NCBI RefSeq assembly: GCF_000772045.1
Contig: NZ_CP009754.1
Coordinates: 3,534,001-3,598,000, forward strand
Length of the DNA: 64,000 nt
Source of the DNA: Streptomyces sp. CCM_MD2014
Lineage (GTDB): Bacteria; Actinomycetota; Actinomycetes; Streptomycetales; Streptomycetaceae
Reading direction: 5' to 3'
This document shows positions 50,047-59,427 of the stretch, piece after piece; the stretch's first letter is position 1, and each line of letters opens with the position of its first letter. The translations under genes and the position numbers were made by a program. The notes under the pieces are model-generated. The model was not told the origin of the DNA and made no database searches. It saw only the letters and a list, made by a program, of their open reading frames with translations.

Positions 50047-50109
50047 CAGCTGGGGCCCGCACCCCGAAGGATGCGGGCCCCAGCTGCGAGTGCGCGCCCG
50101 TGGGCGCGC
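50047..50109 (-). terminator. double stem-loop after the cold-shock gene
   Basis: In transcript order: GCGCGCCC-AC-GGGCGCGC (50092-50109, 8-bp perfect) 5 nt after the stop, then CAGCTGGGGCCCGCA / TGCGGGCCCCAGCTG (50047-50086, 15-bp perfect, 10-nt loop). This is one of the strongest hairpins in the window. Confidence 0.85.
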
Positions 50110-50114
50110 CGGCG

Positions 50115-50318
50115 TCAGGCGAGGACGATGTTCTCGGCCGTCGGGCCCTTCTGGCCCTGCGCGATGTCGAAGTTCACCTTCTGGCCTTCGAGCAGCTCGC
50201 GGAAGCCCTGGGCGGCGATGTTCGAGTAGTGGGCGAACACGTCCGCGCCGCCACCGTCCTGCTCGATGAAGCCGAATCCCTTTTCCGCGTTGAACCACTT
50301 CACGGTGCCAGTAGCCAT
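50115..50318 (-). CDS. cold-shock domain protein
   Basis: A 67-residue CspA-type single-stranded nucleic-acid-binding protein: [20 protein letters not shown] contains RNP1 (KGFGFIEQD), [15 protein letters not shown] contains RNP2, and the end is [19 protein letters not shown] lies 7 nt before the ATG. By family it acts as an RNA chaperone. A long, comparatively A/T-rich leader lies upstream and a double terminator downstream, so it is a single-gene transcript. Confidence 0.96.
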   Translation of the reverse strand: MATGTVKWFNAEKGFGFIEQDGGGADVFAHYSNIAAQGFRELLEGQKVNFDIAQGQKGPTAENIVLA

Positions 50319-50696
50319 GTCTTGTCTCCTTCGGGGCAGTGCACCGGCGCCCGCACTGTACGGACGCCGTGTCGCCGCGATGATCACCCCGACCGGAGAA
50401 GACCGGTGTCAAAGTGCACTTCCAACGGTACGGAGACCGCTGGAAAGAGCTTTAAATTCGGGAACCACAACTGCAACTGATAACGACAGTAGCACGCTGT
50501 GGAGCCCCGCGTACCTCCAGCAATTCCACCGCGTGCGCCGCCCCAGAGAAACTGTCCGCATGTTCCGTAAAACCCTGGTACCGCGGATACAGATTTAAGG
50601 GTGCGCATTCCGCAGGGATTGTTTGGCGAAGGAGGCGGCGGCGCGTTCGAGGTGTTCGCCGGCGAGCCGCCGCCCCTGTCCTCCCGGACGCGTCCG
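50319..50696 (-). promoter_or_regulatory. leader and promoter region of the cold-shock gene
   Basis: 378 bases without a gene. It is less GC-rich than its surroundings, especially near 50440-50480 (AAGAGCTTTAAATTCGGG). Reading on the minus strand, TGCTACTGT at 50486-50494 looks like an extended -10 box and would give a leader of about 160 nt, as known for cold-shock mRNAs. The box is a guess. Confidence 0.35.
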
Positions 50697-52239
<1,543 letters not shown>

Positions 52240-52347
52240 ATCCACGCCAGCACCCGGCGCAGAGTGCGACCACTATGTGAGACACAGTTTTCGCATAACG
52301 GGTGATAGCGAGCACGGAGCGCCACGGTCCGGGGGCTCGCCGGCCCG

Positions 52348-52560
52348 TCAGTCTCCCCCGCCGTTGAGCATCTCGGCGGTGAGTACGTTGCCCGCGACGC
52401 CCCAGCCGCCGTCGGGCACCTCGTCGACGAGGACGACGGTCGTGGGGCGGGCCCGTTCGCCGTAGATCTCGGCGTAGAGGTCGGTGGTGCGCTCGATGAT
52501 TTTCTTCTTGTCCTCGGCCGTGAGCGTGTCCGCGGGGACCTTGAAGTGTGCGAAGGGCAT
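52348..52560 (-). CDS. 4-oxalocrotonate tautomerase-family protein
   Basis: 70 residues. The N-terminal proline that acts as catalytic base follows the initiator Met (MPFAHFKVP). The small beta-alpha-beta fold is visible in LTAEDKKKIIERTTDLYAEI and TTVVLVDEVPDGGWGVAGNV. Substrate unknown. It ends the operon started by the SDR gene, with 1 nt between them. Confidence 0.88.
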   Translation of the reverse strand: MPFAHFKVPADTLTAEDKKKIIERTTDLYAEIYGERARPTTVVLVDEVPDGGWGVAGNVLTAEMLNGGGD

Positions 52561-52561
52561 C

Positions 52562-53323
52562 TCAGATCATTCCTCCGTTGGCGCGCAGGATCTGGCCGTT
52601 CACCCAGTGACCGGCGGGGCTGGACAGGAAGGCGACCACCTCGGCGATGTCCTCCGGGGTGCCCAGCCGTTCCAGGGGCGGGGTCTTCGCGAGCCGGTCG
52701 ATCTGTTCCTCGGTCTTGCCGGTGAGGAACAGGTCCGTGGCCGTCGGGCCGGGGGCGACCGTGTTCACGGTGACGTCCCGGCCGCGCAGCTCGCGCGCCA
52801 GGATCATCGTCATCGTCTCCACGGCGCCCTTGCTCGCCGCGTACGCGCCGTAGGTCGGGAACTGCGTGCCGACGACGGAGGTCGAGAAGCCCACGAAGGA
52901 GCCCCCGGCCCGCAGGCGCCGGGCCGCCTCCCTCGCGACGACGAAGGTGCCGCGGATGTTGGTGCGGTGCATGGCGTCCAGGTCGGCCAGGTCCAGGTCG
53001 GCGATGGTCGACAGGCTCATGCGGCCGGCCGAGTTCACGACGACGTCGACGCCGCCGTACTCCTGCTCCGCCCGGTCGAACAGCGCGGCGGTCTCCTTCT
53101 CCTCCGCCACGTCGGCCCGTACGGCGACGGCGCGTCCGCCGGCCGCGGTGATCGCCGCCACGGTCTCGTCGGCGGCCGAGGCGTCCCGGGCGTAGTTCAC
53201 GACGACGGCCAGGCCGTCCTCGGCGAGCTTCTGCGACACGGCCCGGCCGATGCCGCGCGAGCCGCCGGTGACGATCGCCACGCGGGTGACCGCCGCCGTT
53301 TCTTGGTTCGTGTTCGTGGTCAT
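52562..53323 (-). CDS. SDR-family oxidoreductase
   Basis: A 253-residue classical short-chain dehydrogenase. The cofactor motif is TGGSRGIGR (residues 19-27), NSAG follows, with the catalytic serine in GFSTSVVG and Tyr-x3-Lys in YGAYAASKG. The arginine after the glycine motif (SRG) and a basic residue after the second strand suggest NADP(H). The substrate is unknown. It is divergent from the XRE regulator with 86 nt between them; such pairs are typically regulated by that neighbour. Confidence 0.92.
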   Translation of the reverse strand: MTTNTNQETAAVTRVAIVTGGSRGIGRAVSQKLAEDGLAVVVNYARDASAADETVAAITAAGGRAVAVRADVAEEKETAALFDRAEQEYGGVDVVVNSAGRMSLSTIADLDLADLDAMHRTNIRGTFVVAREAARRLRAGGSFVGFSTSVVGTQFPTYGAYAASKGAVETMTMILARELRGRDVTVNTVAPGPTATDLFLTGKTEEQIDRLAKTPPLERLGTPEDIAEVVAFLSSPAGHWVNGQILRANGGMI

Positions 53324-53409
53324 GCGTCCACGATGCGCCCGGCCCGCCCGCGCAGCCAGGGGATGCCATCCCCTGGGTCACCGGCCCGGCCCGGCGCAGA
53401 ATGGACGGC

Positions 53410-54318
53410 ATGAGCGCTGTGAAGTACGCCGAGCTGGGAGCGTTCCTGCGGTCGCGGCGGGAGCGGATCCGCCCGGCCGACGTCGGGCTTCCGGCGGGGC
53501 CGCGCCGCCGGGTGCCGGGGCTGCGCCGCGAGGAGGTCGCCCACCTCGCGGGAGCGTCCGTGGACTACTACAACGAGCTGGAGCGCGGCGCCGGGTCTCA
53601 GCCGTCCGAGCAGATGCTGGCCGCGCTGGCGCGTGCGCTGCGGCTGTCCGGCGACGAGCGGGACTACCTGTACCGGATCGCGGACCGGCCGGTGCCCGTG
53701 CAGGGCGGGGCCGCGTCGCACGTCCACCCCGGCATGCTGGACCTGCTGGGGCGACTGGACTCGACCCCGGCGCAGGTGATCACCGACCTGCACGTCACCC
53801 TCGTACAGAATCCGCTGGCGGTGGCGCTGCTCGGGGACCACTCCGGCTTCCGGGGGCCCAGGGCCAGCTTCGTCCACCGGTGGTTCACCGAGCCCGAAGC
53901 CCGGCGCCTGTACCCGGAGGACGACCACGAGGAGAAGTCCCGCTCGTTCGTCGCCGACCTGCGGGCCGCGGCCGGGCGCCGGGACGCGGACGACGCGGAG
54001 GTCGGCTCGCTGGTCCGCACGCTGCTCCGCGTCTCCCCCGAGTTCGCCGCGCTGTGGGCCGACCACGACGTGGCCTTCCGACGGCGGGAGGACCGCAAAC
54101 GCCTCGTCCATCCCACGCTGGGCCTGATCGAGGTCAACTGCCTCCACCTCTTCAGCGAGGACGGGCGCCAGCGGCTTCTCTGGTTCACCCCGGCCGTCGG
54201 GACCGACAGCGCGGGGCTGCTGGAGCTGCTGTCGGTGGTCGGCACGCAGGAGGTCGTCGAGCCGACGGTCAGCGCCGCGACGCGTACGGCAGGAACGTCG
54301 CCCAGGCAGCGGGGGTGA
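53410..54318 (+). CDS. XRE-family regulator with MmyB-like ligand domain
   Basis: About 302 residues. The N-terminal HTH has LGAFLRSRRERIRPADVGLP, RRRVPGLRREEVAHLAGASV then DYYNELERG, the signature of MmyB-type regulators. The C-terminal domain (about 105-280) is the MmyB-like PAS-type ligand pocket (GDHSGFRGPRASFVHRWFTE, RRLVHPTLGLIEVNC in part). In Streptomyces such regulators often control an adjacent SDR gene, as here. ATG 53410 is chosen over 53401. The 3' end overlaps the convergent DUF397 gene by 50 nt. Confidence 0.9.
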   Translation: MSAVKYAELGAFLRSRRERIRPADVGLPAGPRRRVPGLRREEVAHLAGASVDYYNELERGAGSQPSEQMLAALARALRLSGDERDYLYRIADRPVPVQGGAASHVHPGMLDLLGRLDSTPAQVITDLHVTLVQNPLAVALLGDHSGFRGPRASFVHRWFTEPEARRLYPEDDHEEKSRSFVADLRAAAGRRDADDAEVGSLVRTLLRVSPEFAALWADHDVAFRRREDRKRLVHPTLGLIEVNCLHLFSEDGRQRLLWFTPAVGTDSAGLLELLSVVGTQEVVEPTVSAATRTAGTSPRQRG

Positions 54319-54460
54319 GCGTCAGGCGGGGACCGTCGGCGGTCTTGGAGTCACGGACGTGGACGGTGCCGGGGGTGAGGGCCAGTTCGACGCAGGAGTT
54401 GCCGTCCGTACCGCTGCTGTAGCTGCTCTTGAACCACACCAGTTCGGTCTCGCGGATCAT
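54269..54460 (-). CDS. DUF397 protein
   Basis: 63 residues with the complete DUF397 pattern: LVWFKSSYSSGTDGNSCVEL, VHVRDSKTADGPRLTLTPAA and WATFLPYA. DUF397 proteins are found as partners of DUF5753-type XRE regulators in Streptomyces development and metabolism (for example in whiJ-like loci). Its ATG overlaps the regulator stop (ATGA). It also overlaps the tail of the convergent MmyB-like gene. Confidence 0.92.
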   Translation of the reverse strand: MIRETELVWFKSSYSSGTDGNSCVELALTPGTVHVRDSKTADGPRLTLTPAAWATFLPYASRR

Positions 54461-55305
54461 GTTTCTCCCAGCAGTTCTTCGATGAAGGCGCGTGACTCTC
54501 TCGGTGGGAGAGCCTGCGCCCGGATGGTGCCATACCGCAGCTCGAGGATGCGCAGTTCCCTGGGCTCGGCAGTCGGTCGACCGTTGAACGCACCGTCGCT
54601 ACGCCCCACTGCCGTGCCGTCCGGAAACTTCAGCAGCTCGATCTTGCCGTCCACGCCCGGGTGGGCATCAGTGTCTGTCGGCATCACCTGAAGCGAGACG
54701 TGGTTCAACGATCCCACCTCCAACAGGCGTTCGAGCTGCTGCTGCCACACCATTGTGCCGCCAACCGGCCGTCGCAGCGGCGCCTCTTCCAGGACGAAGT
54801 GGATCGACGGCGCCGGATCGCGTTCGAAGACCGACTGTCGCGCCAGGCGGGCAGCCACCATGCGCTGTACGTCGTCCGCGGAGTACGGCGGTTGGGCCGC
54901 CTCCATCAGCGCGCGAGCGTGTTCCGGCGTCTGCAGGAGCCCGTGGACGCTGTTGCACTCGTAGATGCCGATCTCGACCGCCTTGCCCTCCAACTTCCCC
55001 AGCTCCCGAACCTTCTTCGGGTACCGGACCTTCTTCACGTCCTCCCAGGCCGCCGAGATGAGCCCATCGGCGCCCAGCACCTCGTCGGCCCTGTCCAGAT
55101 ACTCCTGCCGGGGAATCCGCTTGCCGCCCTCGACCTTGTAGACCAGGTCCTCGCCGTACCCGACCGCCACGCCGAAGTCGCCGGCCCGCATGCCCGCCGC
55201 CTCGCGGCGGAGCTTCAACTGCCGTCCCACCGTGGTGATGACCGCGACGCCCCACTCGTCGTCGGGGTCGACCTCCCACCCCGACTCGTCCGTCTCGACC
55301 GCCAT
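54457..55305 (-). CDS. XRE-family regulator with DUF5753 domain
   Basis: 282 residues. An N-terminal HTH (VGRQLKLRREAAGMRAGDFG, EDLVYKVEGGKRIPR) precedes the DUF5753 domain (about 95-275: IGIYECNSVHGLLQTPEHAR, RLARQSVFERDPAPSIHFVL, WQQQLERLLEVGSLNHVSLQ). This is the WhiJ-like class. ATG 55305, with GAAGGGG upstream, removes a poorly conserved 11-residue extension. It forms an operon with the DUF397 gene and is divergent from an HATPase gene, the usual three-gene module. Confidence 0.92.
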   Translation of the reverse strand: MAVETDESGWEVDPDDEWGVAVITTVGRQLKLRREAAGMRAGDFGVAVGYGEDLVYKVEGGKRIPRQEYLDRADEVLGADGLISAAWEDVKKVRYPKKVRELGKLEGKAVEIGIYECNSVHGLLQTPEHARALMEAAQPPYSADDVQRMVAARLARQSVFERDPAPSIHFVLEEAPLRRPVGGTMVWQQQLERLLEVGSLNHVSLQVMPTDTDAHPGVDGKIELLKFPDGTAVGRSDGAFNGRPTAEPRELRILELRYGTIRAQALPPRESRAFIEELLGET

Positions 55306-55370
55306 CCCCTGCCCCTTCCCCGACAGCTCCGACACCACTGGACAAGCGCCGGACAGTCACCGTACGTACC

Positions 55371-55417
55371 CGCTGAGTCACTTCTCACGGTACGCACACA
55401 CCGCCACGCTGAGTGAC
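55371..55417. promoter_or_regulatory. repeated CGCTGAGTSA motif in the divergent promoter region
   Basis: CGCTGAGTCA at 55371-55380 and CGCTGAGTGA at 55408-55417 are direct copies 37 nt apart, between the XRE-DUF5753 gene and the HATPase gene. They are candidate operator half-sites for that regulator. Confidence 0.4.
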
Positions 55418-55852
55418 GTGAATCAGGAATCCACCACCGAACTCACCGCGTCCGTCCGCAACTTCAGCGTGCAACTGTCCCCCACCCCACGCGGCGCCCG
55501 ACTCGCCCGCCTGCTCGCGACCGAGCAGCTGCGTTCCTGGGGCCTGCCCCTGGACCCGGCCCGCCTGCTCGTCGCCGAGCTGGCCAACAACGCGGCGGAC
55601 CACGGACGCGTCCCCGGTCGCGACTTCCGGCTCACGCTCTACGTGGTCGGCGACATCCTCCGCATCGAGGTCACCGACACCCGGGGCCGGCACCTCCCGG
55701 CCCCGCAGAAGCCGTCCCCCGACGCGGAATCGGGACGCGGCCTGTTGCTGGTGGAGGCGTTGGCGCACCGCTGGGGAGTGACCGAGGGCCGGTTCCCGCG
55801 CAAGACGGTCTGGGCGGAACTGCGCTGTACGCCACCGGAACCCACGTTCTGA
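55418..55852 (+). CDS. RsbW-like ATP-binding protein (HATPase)
   Basis: 144 residues of GHKL/HATPase fold. The N-box is LVAELANNAADHGRV, the G1 region is IEVTDTRGRHLP and the G2-like end SGRGLLLVEALAHRWGV. Such stand-alone HATPases act as anti-sigma factors or partner-switching regulators. GTG start. It is divergent from the XRE-DUF5753/DUF397 pair and in the same layout as the SCO4677 region of S. coelicolor (my recollection, not checked). Confidence 0.9.
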   Translation: MNQESTTELTASVRNFSVQLSPTPRGARLARLLATEQLRSWGLPLDPARLLVAELANNAADHGRVPGRDFRLTLYVVGDILRIEVTDTRGRHLPAPQKPSPDAESGRGLLLVEALAHRWGVTEGRFPRKTVWAELRCTPPEPTF

Positions 55853-56099
55853 GGTTCCGGTGCCGTCGGCGCCCTACCAAGACAAGAAACCGGGGGAAAT
55901 GACCCCAACCAAGCCCCACCCCTCCCGCCCGAGGCGCGTCGTCACTCGGGTGGGTGAACATCACCGGTTGAGCTGGATTCCCGGGTCCCCAACTCCCCTG
56001 CTCTCAGCGCGAACAACCGAAAAGACATCGGCCCCCGCTGGGACTGGCATCCCGGTGCGAGGGCCTACCACCCAGGAAGCAAAGCAAAGGACCTTCCCG

Positions 56100-57015
56100 A
56101 TGGATGTCCAAAACCCTAGCGCGCCCCCGCACGCCCAGTCAGCCCCCGCCGACAATCCGACCCGTACGCGTCGCCTCGGCGGCGGCATCACCCACGACAA
56201 CACCCGCCACACCACCCGCTTCGTGGTGATCGGCAACCACCTGGTCCAGCCCAAGGAGCTGTCGCTCCTCGCGATCGGCCTGAGCTGCCACCTCCAGTCG
56301 CTGCCCACCGGCGCGGGCGCCGACATCAAGTCGCTCGCCGCCCGCTTTCCGGAGGGCCCGACCCGTATCGCCGCCGCCCTGCGCGAGCTGGAGGCCCACG
56401 GCTACCTGCGCCGCGAACGCCACCGCACGCAGACCGGCCGGATCATCACCCGCACGGTCTCCTGCAACCAGCCCCACGCGAGCCGCCGCGAACCGGCCGA
56501 CACGGGCTGCCCGCCCGCGAAGCGCACGCCTCCGCCGCCACGCCGTGCGGGACCCAAGGCGCTCCCCGCCGTACCGCGGCCGAGCAGCACCGCCCCAGCC
56601 CTCCTTCAGACGGCCCTCGACCTCCTGGCCGACCTGCGACGACGCGACGCCCGGCTGCTGCTCTCCGCGACGGACACGGCTCACCTGGTCCCAGGGGTCA
56701 CGGCCTGGCTGGAGCGGGACGTCGCCCCCCGGCGCCGTACGGGACGCCCTGACCACCGGCCTCCCTGACGAGCCCCTGCGCCGCCCGGCCGCCCTCCTGG
56801 CTCACCGCCTCGCCGACCGGCTGCCACCACCGCCGCCGTTCCGCACGCCGTCGGCCGCCGTACCGCCGCCGCGCCACCCACTCCAGAACTGCGAGGGCTG
56901 CGAGCGCGGCTTCCGGGCGCCCGCCCCCGAGAGCCGCTGCTGCGACTGCCGCACGACCACAGGCGACGCACCACCCGGGACGCCCCCTGGGCATGTCCCT
57001 TCACCCGCTCGTTGA
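56100..57015 (+). pseudogene. helix-turn-helix protein with an apparent frameshift in a C6 run
   Basis: The first frame (56100-56768) gives 222 residues: an N-terminal part with VIGNHLVQPKELSLLAIGLS and a wHTH (LAARFPEGPTRIAAALRELE, AHGYLRRERHRTQTGRI), then a Pro-rich linker and a helical C-terminal part ending ERDVAPRRRTGRPDHRPP. Reading one base fewer in the run of six C at 56725-56730 continues as VAPGAVRDALTTGLPDEPLR, RPAALLAHRLADRLPPPPPF, then a zinc-finger-like CEGCERGFRAPAPESRCCDC to the stop at 57015. That is the form I expect for this Streptomyces family. Either a mutation or a sequencing error splits the gene; the first frame alone may still fold as a wHTH. Confidence 0.75.
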
Positions 57016-57103
57016 CCAGGAAAAACACGCCTCGATGTTCGCGTCCCGATTCCCCAGCCCTCCCGGGCGACTACCCTGGCCAGTGCACTCCCGGGAGGAC
57101 TTC

Positions 57104-57451
57104 ATGAGCACTCAGGCCGACCACGGACACGAGCTGGTCCCCCGCCCCGAACAGACGCCGGACGCGCTGCGCGCCGCCCTTGCCGTCGTCGCGCCCGGAC
57201 GTCTGCCGGAGATGCAGCAGACCAAGGAAGAAGCGTTCGCCAAGGCTTTGGAATGGCAGTCCCTCAGCCCGGTACGCAGCTGGGCCCTGGCGTGGGCCCG
57301 TGACATCGAGATCGCCCGTCGACCCGACCTCGCGGCCCGCCACACCCGGGCCAAGGACAACCTGGAACACGAGGACGCGGACGTGGCCCGTGAAGCCCTG
57401 CGAGAGCTCAGTGCGGTCCTGGACGAGGCGATGAAGGCTGTACACGCTTGA
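57104..57451 (+). CDS. antitoxin-like small protein (DUF6247-like)
   Basis: 115 residues, helical throughout: TPDALRAALAVVAPGRLPEM, KALEWQSLSPVRSWALAWAR and EDADVAREALRELSAVLDEA. ATG with GGGAGGAC directly upstream. It overlaps the next gene by TTGA. The layout (small helical protein followed by a coupled small beta-rich protein) resembles an antitoxin-toxin pair. The family name is a weak resemblance only. Confidence 0.6.
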   Translation: MSTQADHGHELVPRPEQTPDALRAALAVVAPGRLPEMQQTKEEAFAKALEWQSLSPVRSWALAWARDIEIARRPDLAARHTRAKDNLEHEDADVAREALRELSAVLDEAMKAVHA

Positions 57452-57705
57452 GCTGGGCCTGGGAGTACGCCTTCGGCGCGGAGGAAGCCGCCCGCACCGC
57501 CCCGCCCGTCTTTCTCACCGCTGTGGAACGCAAGGCCGCCGAGCTGGTCAGAGCGGCGGAAGCCCAGTACCTGCACGGCCGTGCGTACAGCGAAGGCGAT
57601 CCGAGGGGCGGCGACATCGCGGTCCCCGGCGGGATGTTCACCTACCAGATCGTCGTGCGGGACGAACGCGTCTACGTCGTCCAGATCACCTACCTGGGCT
57701 TCTGA
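57448..57705 (+). CDS. RelE/ParE-fold toxin-like protein
   Basis: 85 residues. A helix pair (LTAVERKAAELVRAAEAQYL) is followed by strands GGMFTYQIVVRDERVYVVQI and TYLGF, the helix-helix-three-strand order of RelE/ParE proteins. I do not see the classical catalytic residues clearly. The TTG start overlaps the stop of the upstream gene (TTGA), so expression should depend on it, as for a toxin-antitoxin operon. Confidence 0.6.
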   Translation: MSWAWEYAFGAEEAARTAPPVFLTAVERKAAELVRAAEAQYLHGRAYSEGDPRGGDIAVPGGMFTYQIVVRDERVYVVQITYLGF

Positions 57706-57774
57706 GCCGGTACACGCCCAGGCACGGAACGTGGCGTCCCTTGTCCCCCACTACGGCCCCAGCCGTACCGCCGG

Positions 57775-58113
57775 TCAGGCGGCAGCGGCCCGCAGGTCCG
57801 CTGCCGTCAGCAGCGACAACAGTGCGATGCCCTCGGCCGCGAGAGCATCGGCATTGCCTTGCTCCCGGTCGATCACGCACAGAGCCTCATGCACCACAGC
57901 CCCCAGGCCACGCAGGTCCGCGGTCGACAGCACGATCTGTCCTCCGCTGGTGACCACATCCTCAACGACCGGCACCCGGCGTCCCTTGATGTCGGCGCCT
58001 TCGGCGAGACGGCAGGTGCCATATGGCTTGGCCTGCTTGCGCACGACCGCGCCCGGCGGACACGTCGGCACCGACAGCGCGGGGTGGCGAATCACGAGGG
58101 GGATACCACCCAT
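57775..58113 (-). pseudogene. pyrE: 5'-truncated orotate phosphoribosyltransferase remnant
   Basis: About 112 residues match only the C-terminal half of PyrE: AVVRKQAKPYGTCRLAEGAD, IKGRRVPVVEDVVTSGGQIV with the PRPP-binding VEDVVTSGG loop, and a helical end (EGIALLSLLTAADLRAAAA). The N-terminal half (about 90-100 residues with the orotate site) is missing. The frame remains open upstream but becomes the antisense of the next gene. The first ATG in the matching part (58113) overlaps the start of the plus-strand gene. Probably non-functional. Confidence 0.8.
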
Positions 58114-58471
58114 GGAAGCCGAACTGCTGACTCTCGCGTCGGTGGCGGGCACGGCTCTGGTGAACGTGCTGGCCTCCGAGACCTGGGAACGCGGCCGGGA
58201 CGCCGTTGTCGGCCTGTGGCGTCGGGTCCAGCCGGGCCGAACCGCCGATGTCGAGTCGGACCTGGCCGAGGACCGCGAACTGCTGCGCACGGAGACCGGA
58301 CAGCAGCGGGGCTCCCGGCAGGGTTCCGATTCCGAGGGCCCGGCCTCCGACGCGGACGTGGACCCCCTGCGAGCGGCCGCAGTCGACGCGTGGCGGGCCC
58401 GCTTCGTACGGCTCCTGGCCCGTCATCCGGAACTCGCACCGGAGCTGCGCCGCATGATCGACGAGAGCTGA
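58112..58471 (+). CDS. hypothetical protein, first gene of a three-ORF unit
   Basis: 119 residues, no named family. A hydrophobic start (EAELLTLASVAGTALVNVLA) leads to ETWERGRDAVVGLWRRVQPG, then an acidic linker and a helix RARFVRLLARHPELAPELRR. I have seen this layout in uncharacterised Streptomyces proteins located beside NTPase and membrane genes. It ends 2 nt before a tiny ORF that is itself coupled to a membrane-protein gene. ATG start overlapping the antisense pyrE remnant. Confidence 0.65.
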   Translation: MEAELLTLASVAGTALVNVLASETWERGRDAVVGLWRRVQPGRTADVESDLAEDRELLRTETGQQRGSRQGSDSEGPASDADVDPLRAAAVDAWRARFVRLLARHPELAPELRRMIDES

Positions 58472-58473
58472 CC

Positions 58474-58584
58474 GTGCCCACGCGGCCCTCGGACCACCAG
58501 CCGTCGGTCGTGTTCAACGCCAGCCCGTCGGGCAACGCCTGCGTCTACCAGTCTGCTCGCGACCAGCACATCACCGAGCGATGA
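58474..58584 (+). CDS. 36-residue ORF with a VYQSARDQHITE motif
   Basis: A GTG ORF (PTRPSDHQPSVVFNASPSGN, then ACVYQSARDQHITER) sits 2 nt after the previous gene and overlaps the next start by ATGA. The end motif, asparagine- and glycine-rich then VYQ-x-x-RDQHI, recurs in degenerate form in the next protein (GGAQHITEYHY) and is known to me from the N-termini of several Streptomyces membrane and signalling proteins. It may be a detached N-terminal segment or a peptide partner. Function unknown. Confidence 0.5.
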   Translation: MPTRPSDHQPSVVFNASPSGNACVYQSARDQHITER

Positions 58585-59409
58585 GCGACACCCCTCCCGA
58601 CCCCAAGTCGGTGACGTACGAGGCGACGCCCGAGGACCAGGCCCGGACCTGCCAGACGGGCGGGGCTCAGCACATCACCGAGTACCACTACCACGGCACG
58701 CCACCCGGCACGCCGAAGCCCGCCATGTCCCTGCCGAAGCGGGTGCTGCTCGCCGCGGGACTGGCCGTCGTACTCGGTGGCGGCGGCGCGGCTCTGTGGG
58801 CCTTCGGTCCATGGCAGCCGGCGACGACCAAGCACCGCCGCCGCGAAGGTCTCCTCGTCGGCGAGCCCCAGCGCCGGCCCTTCCGTCTCGGCTCAGCCCA
58901 CCGTTGCGGCGAAGGACTCCGCGGCGCCGCCCGCCGTCCAGTCGGAACCGGCCCCGAAATCCTCCGCCTCCGGCGTCGCCGCCCCACCGGCGGAAGCCCC
59001 CTCGTCGTCCGCCCCGTCTCCGAAGGAGGAACAGACGGAGAACTGCCGCGGTCGGACGGCTGTCGAGGGCGTGACCGTCGACGTGTGTGTCCGGCAAGAG
59101 GGCGAAGACGTATACATGATCTACGAGCTGGCCGGGACGGAGACGCCACGGCTGGTCGATGTGTACATGTGGCTGGAGGACTCGGCGACGAAGAGGGTCG
59201 TCGACTACGTGGCGGCCAGGAACAAGCCGTACGCGTACTACAAGATGCGGGCCGACCCCACCCCTCGGCGGAGAGAACACGTCGTGGAGGTGAAGCTGGT
59301 GCGCGGGACCTCGTACGAGGTCTGTGTCGGGGTGGTCCCCGCCGATGCCGCCACTCCGGACTTCCGCTCCCCCAACGTGACCGGCATCATGCGTGGCTTC
59401 GTCTACTGA
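58581..59409 (+). pseudogene. single-pass membrane protein split by a frameshift
   Basis: The first frame starts SDTPPDPKSVTYEATPEDQA, has GGAQHITEYHYHG and one membrane helix RVLLAAGLAVVLGGGGAALW (near 54-73). After about residue 84 it degenerates into an Arg-rich shadow. A second frame, from about 58833, carries a Ser/Ala/Pro-rich linker (AAAKVSSSASPSAGPSVSAQ) and a beta-rich domain with two cysteines (ENCRGRTAVEGVTVDVCVRQ, EVKLVRGTSYEVCVG) ending FVY at 59409. Removing one C near 58833 joins the two into a sensible anchored extracytoplasmic protein of about 275 residues. Mutation or sequencing error. Confidence 0.7.
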
Positions 59410-59427
59410 TCGTCCTCCGGTGTGCTC

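Noticed and set aside
57775..58290. A functional 171-residue phosphoribosyltransferase
   Set aside because: The first about 60 codons are the antisense of the 119-residue gene and the orotate-binding half is missing.
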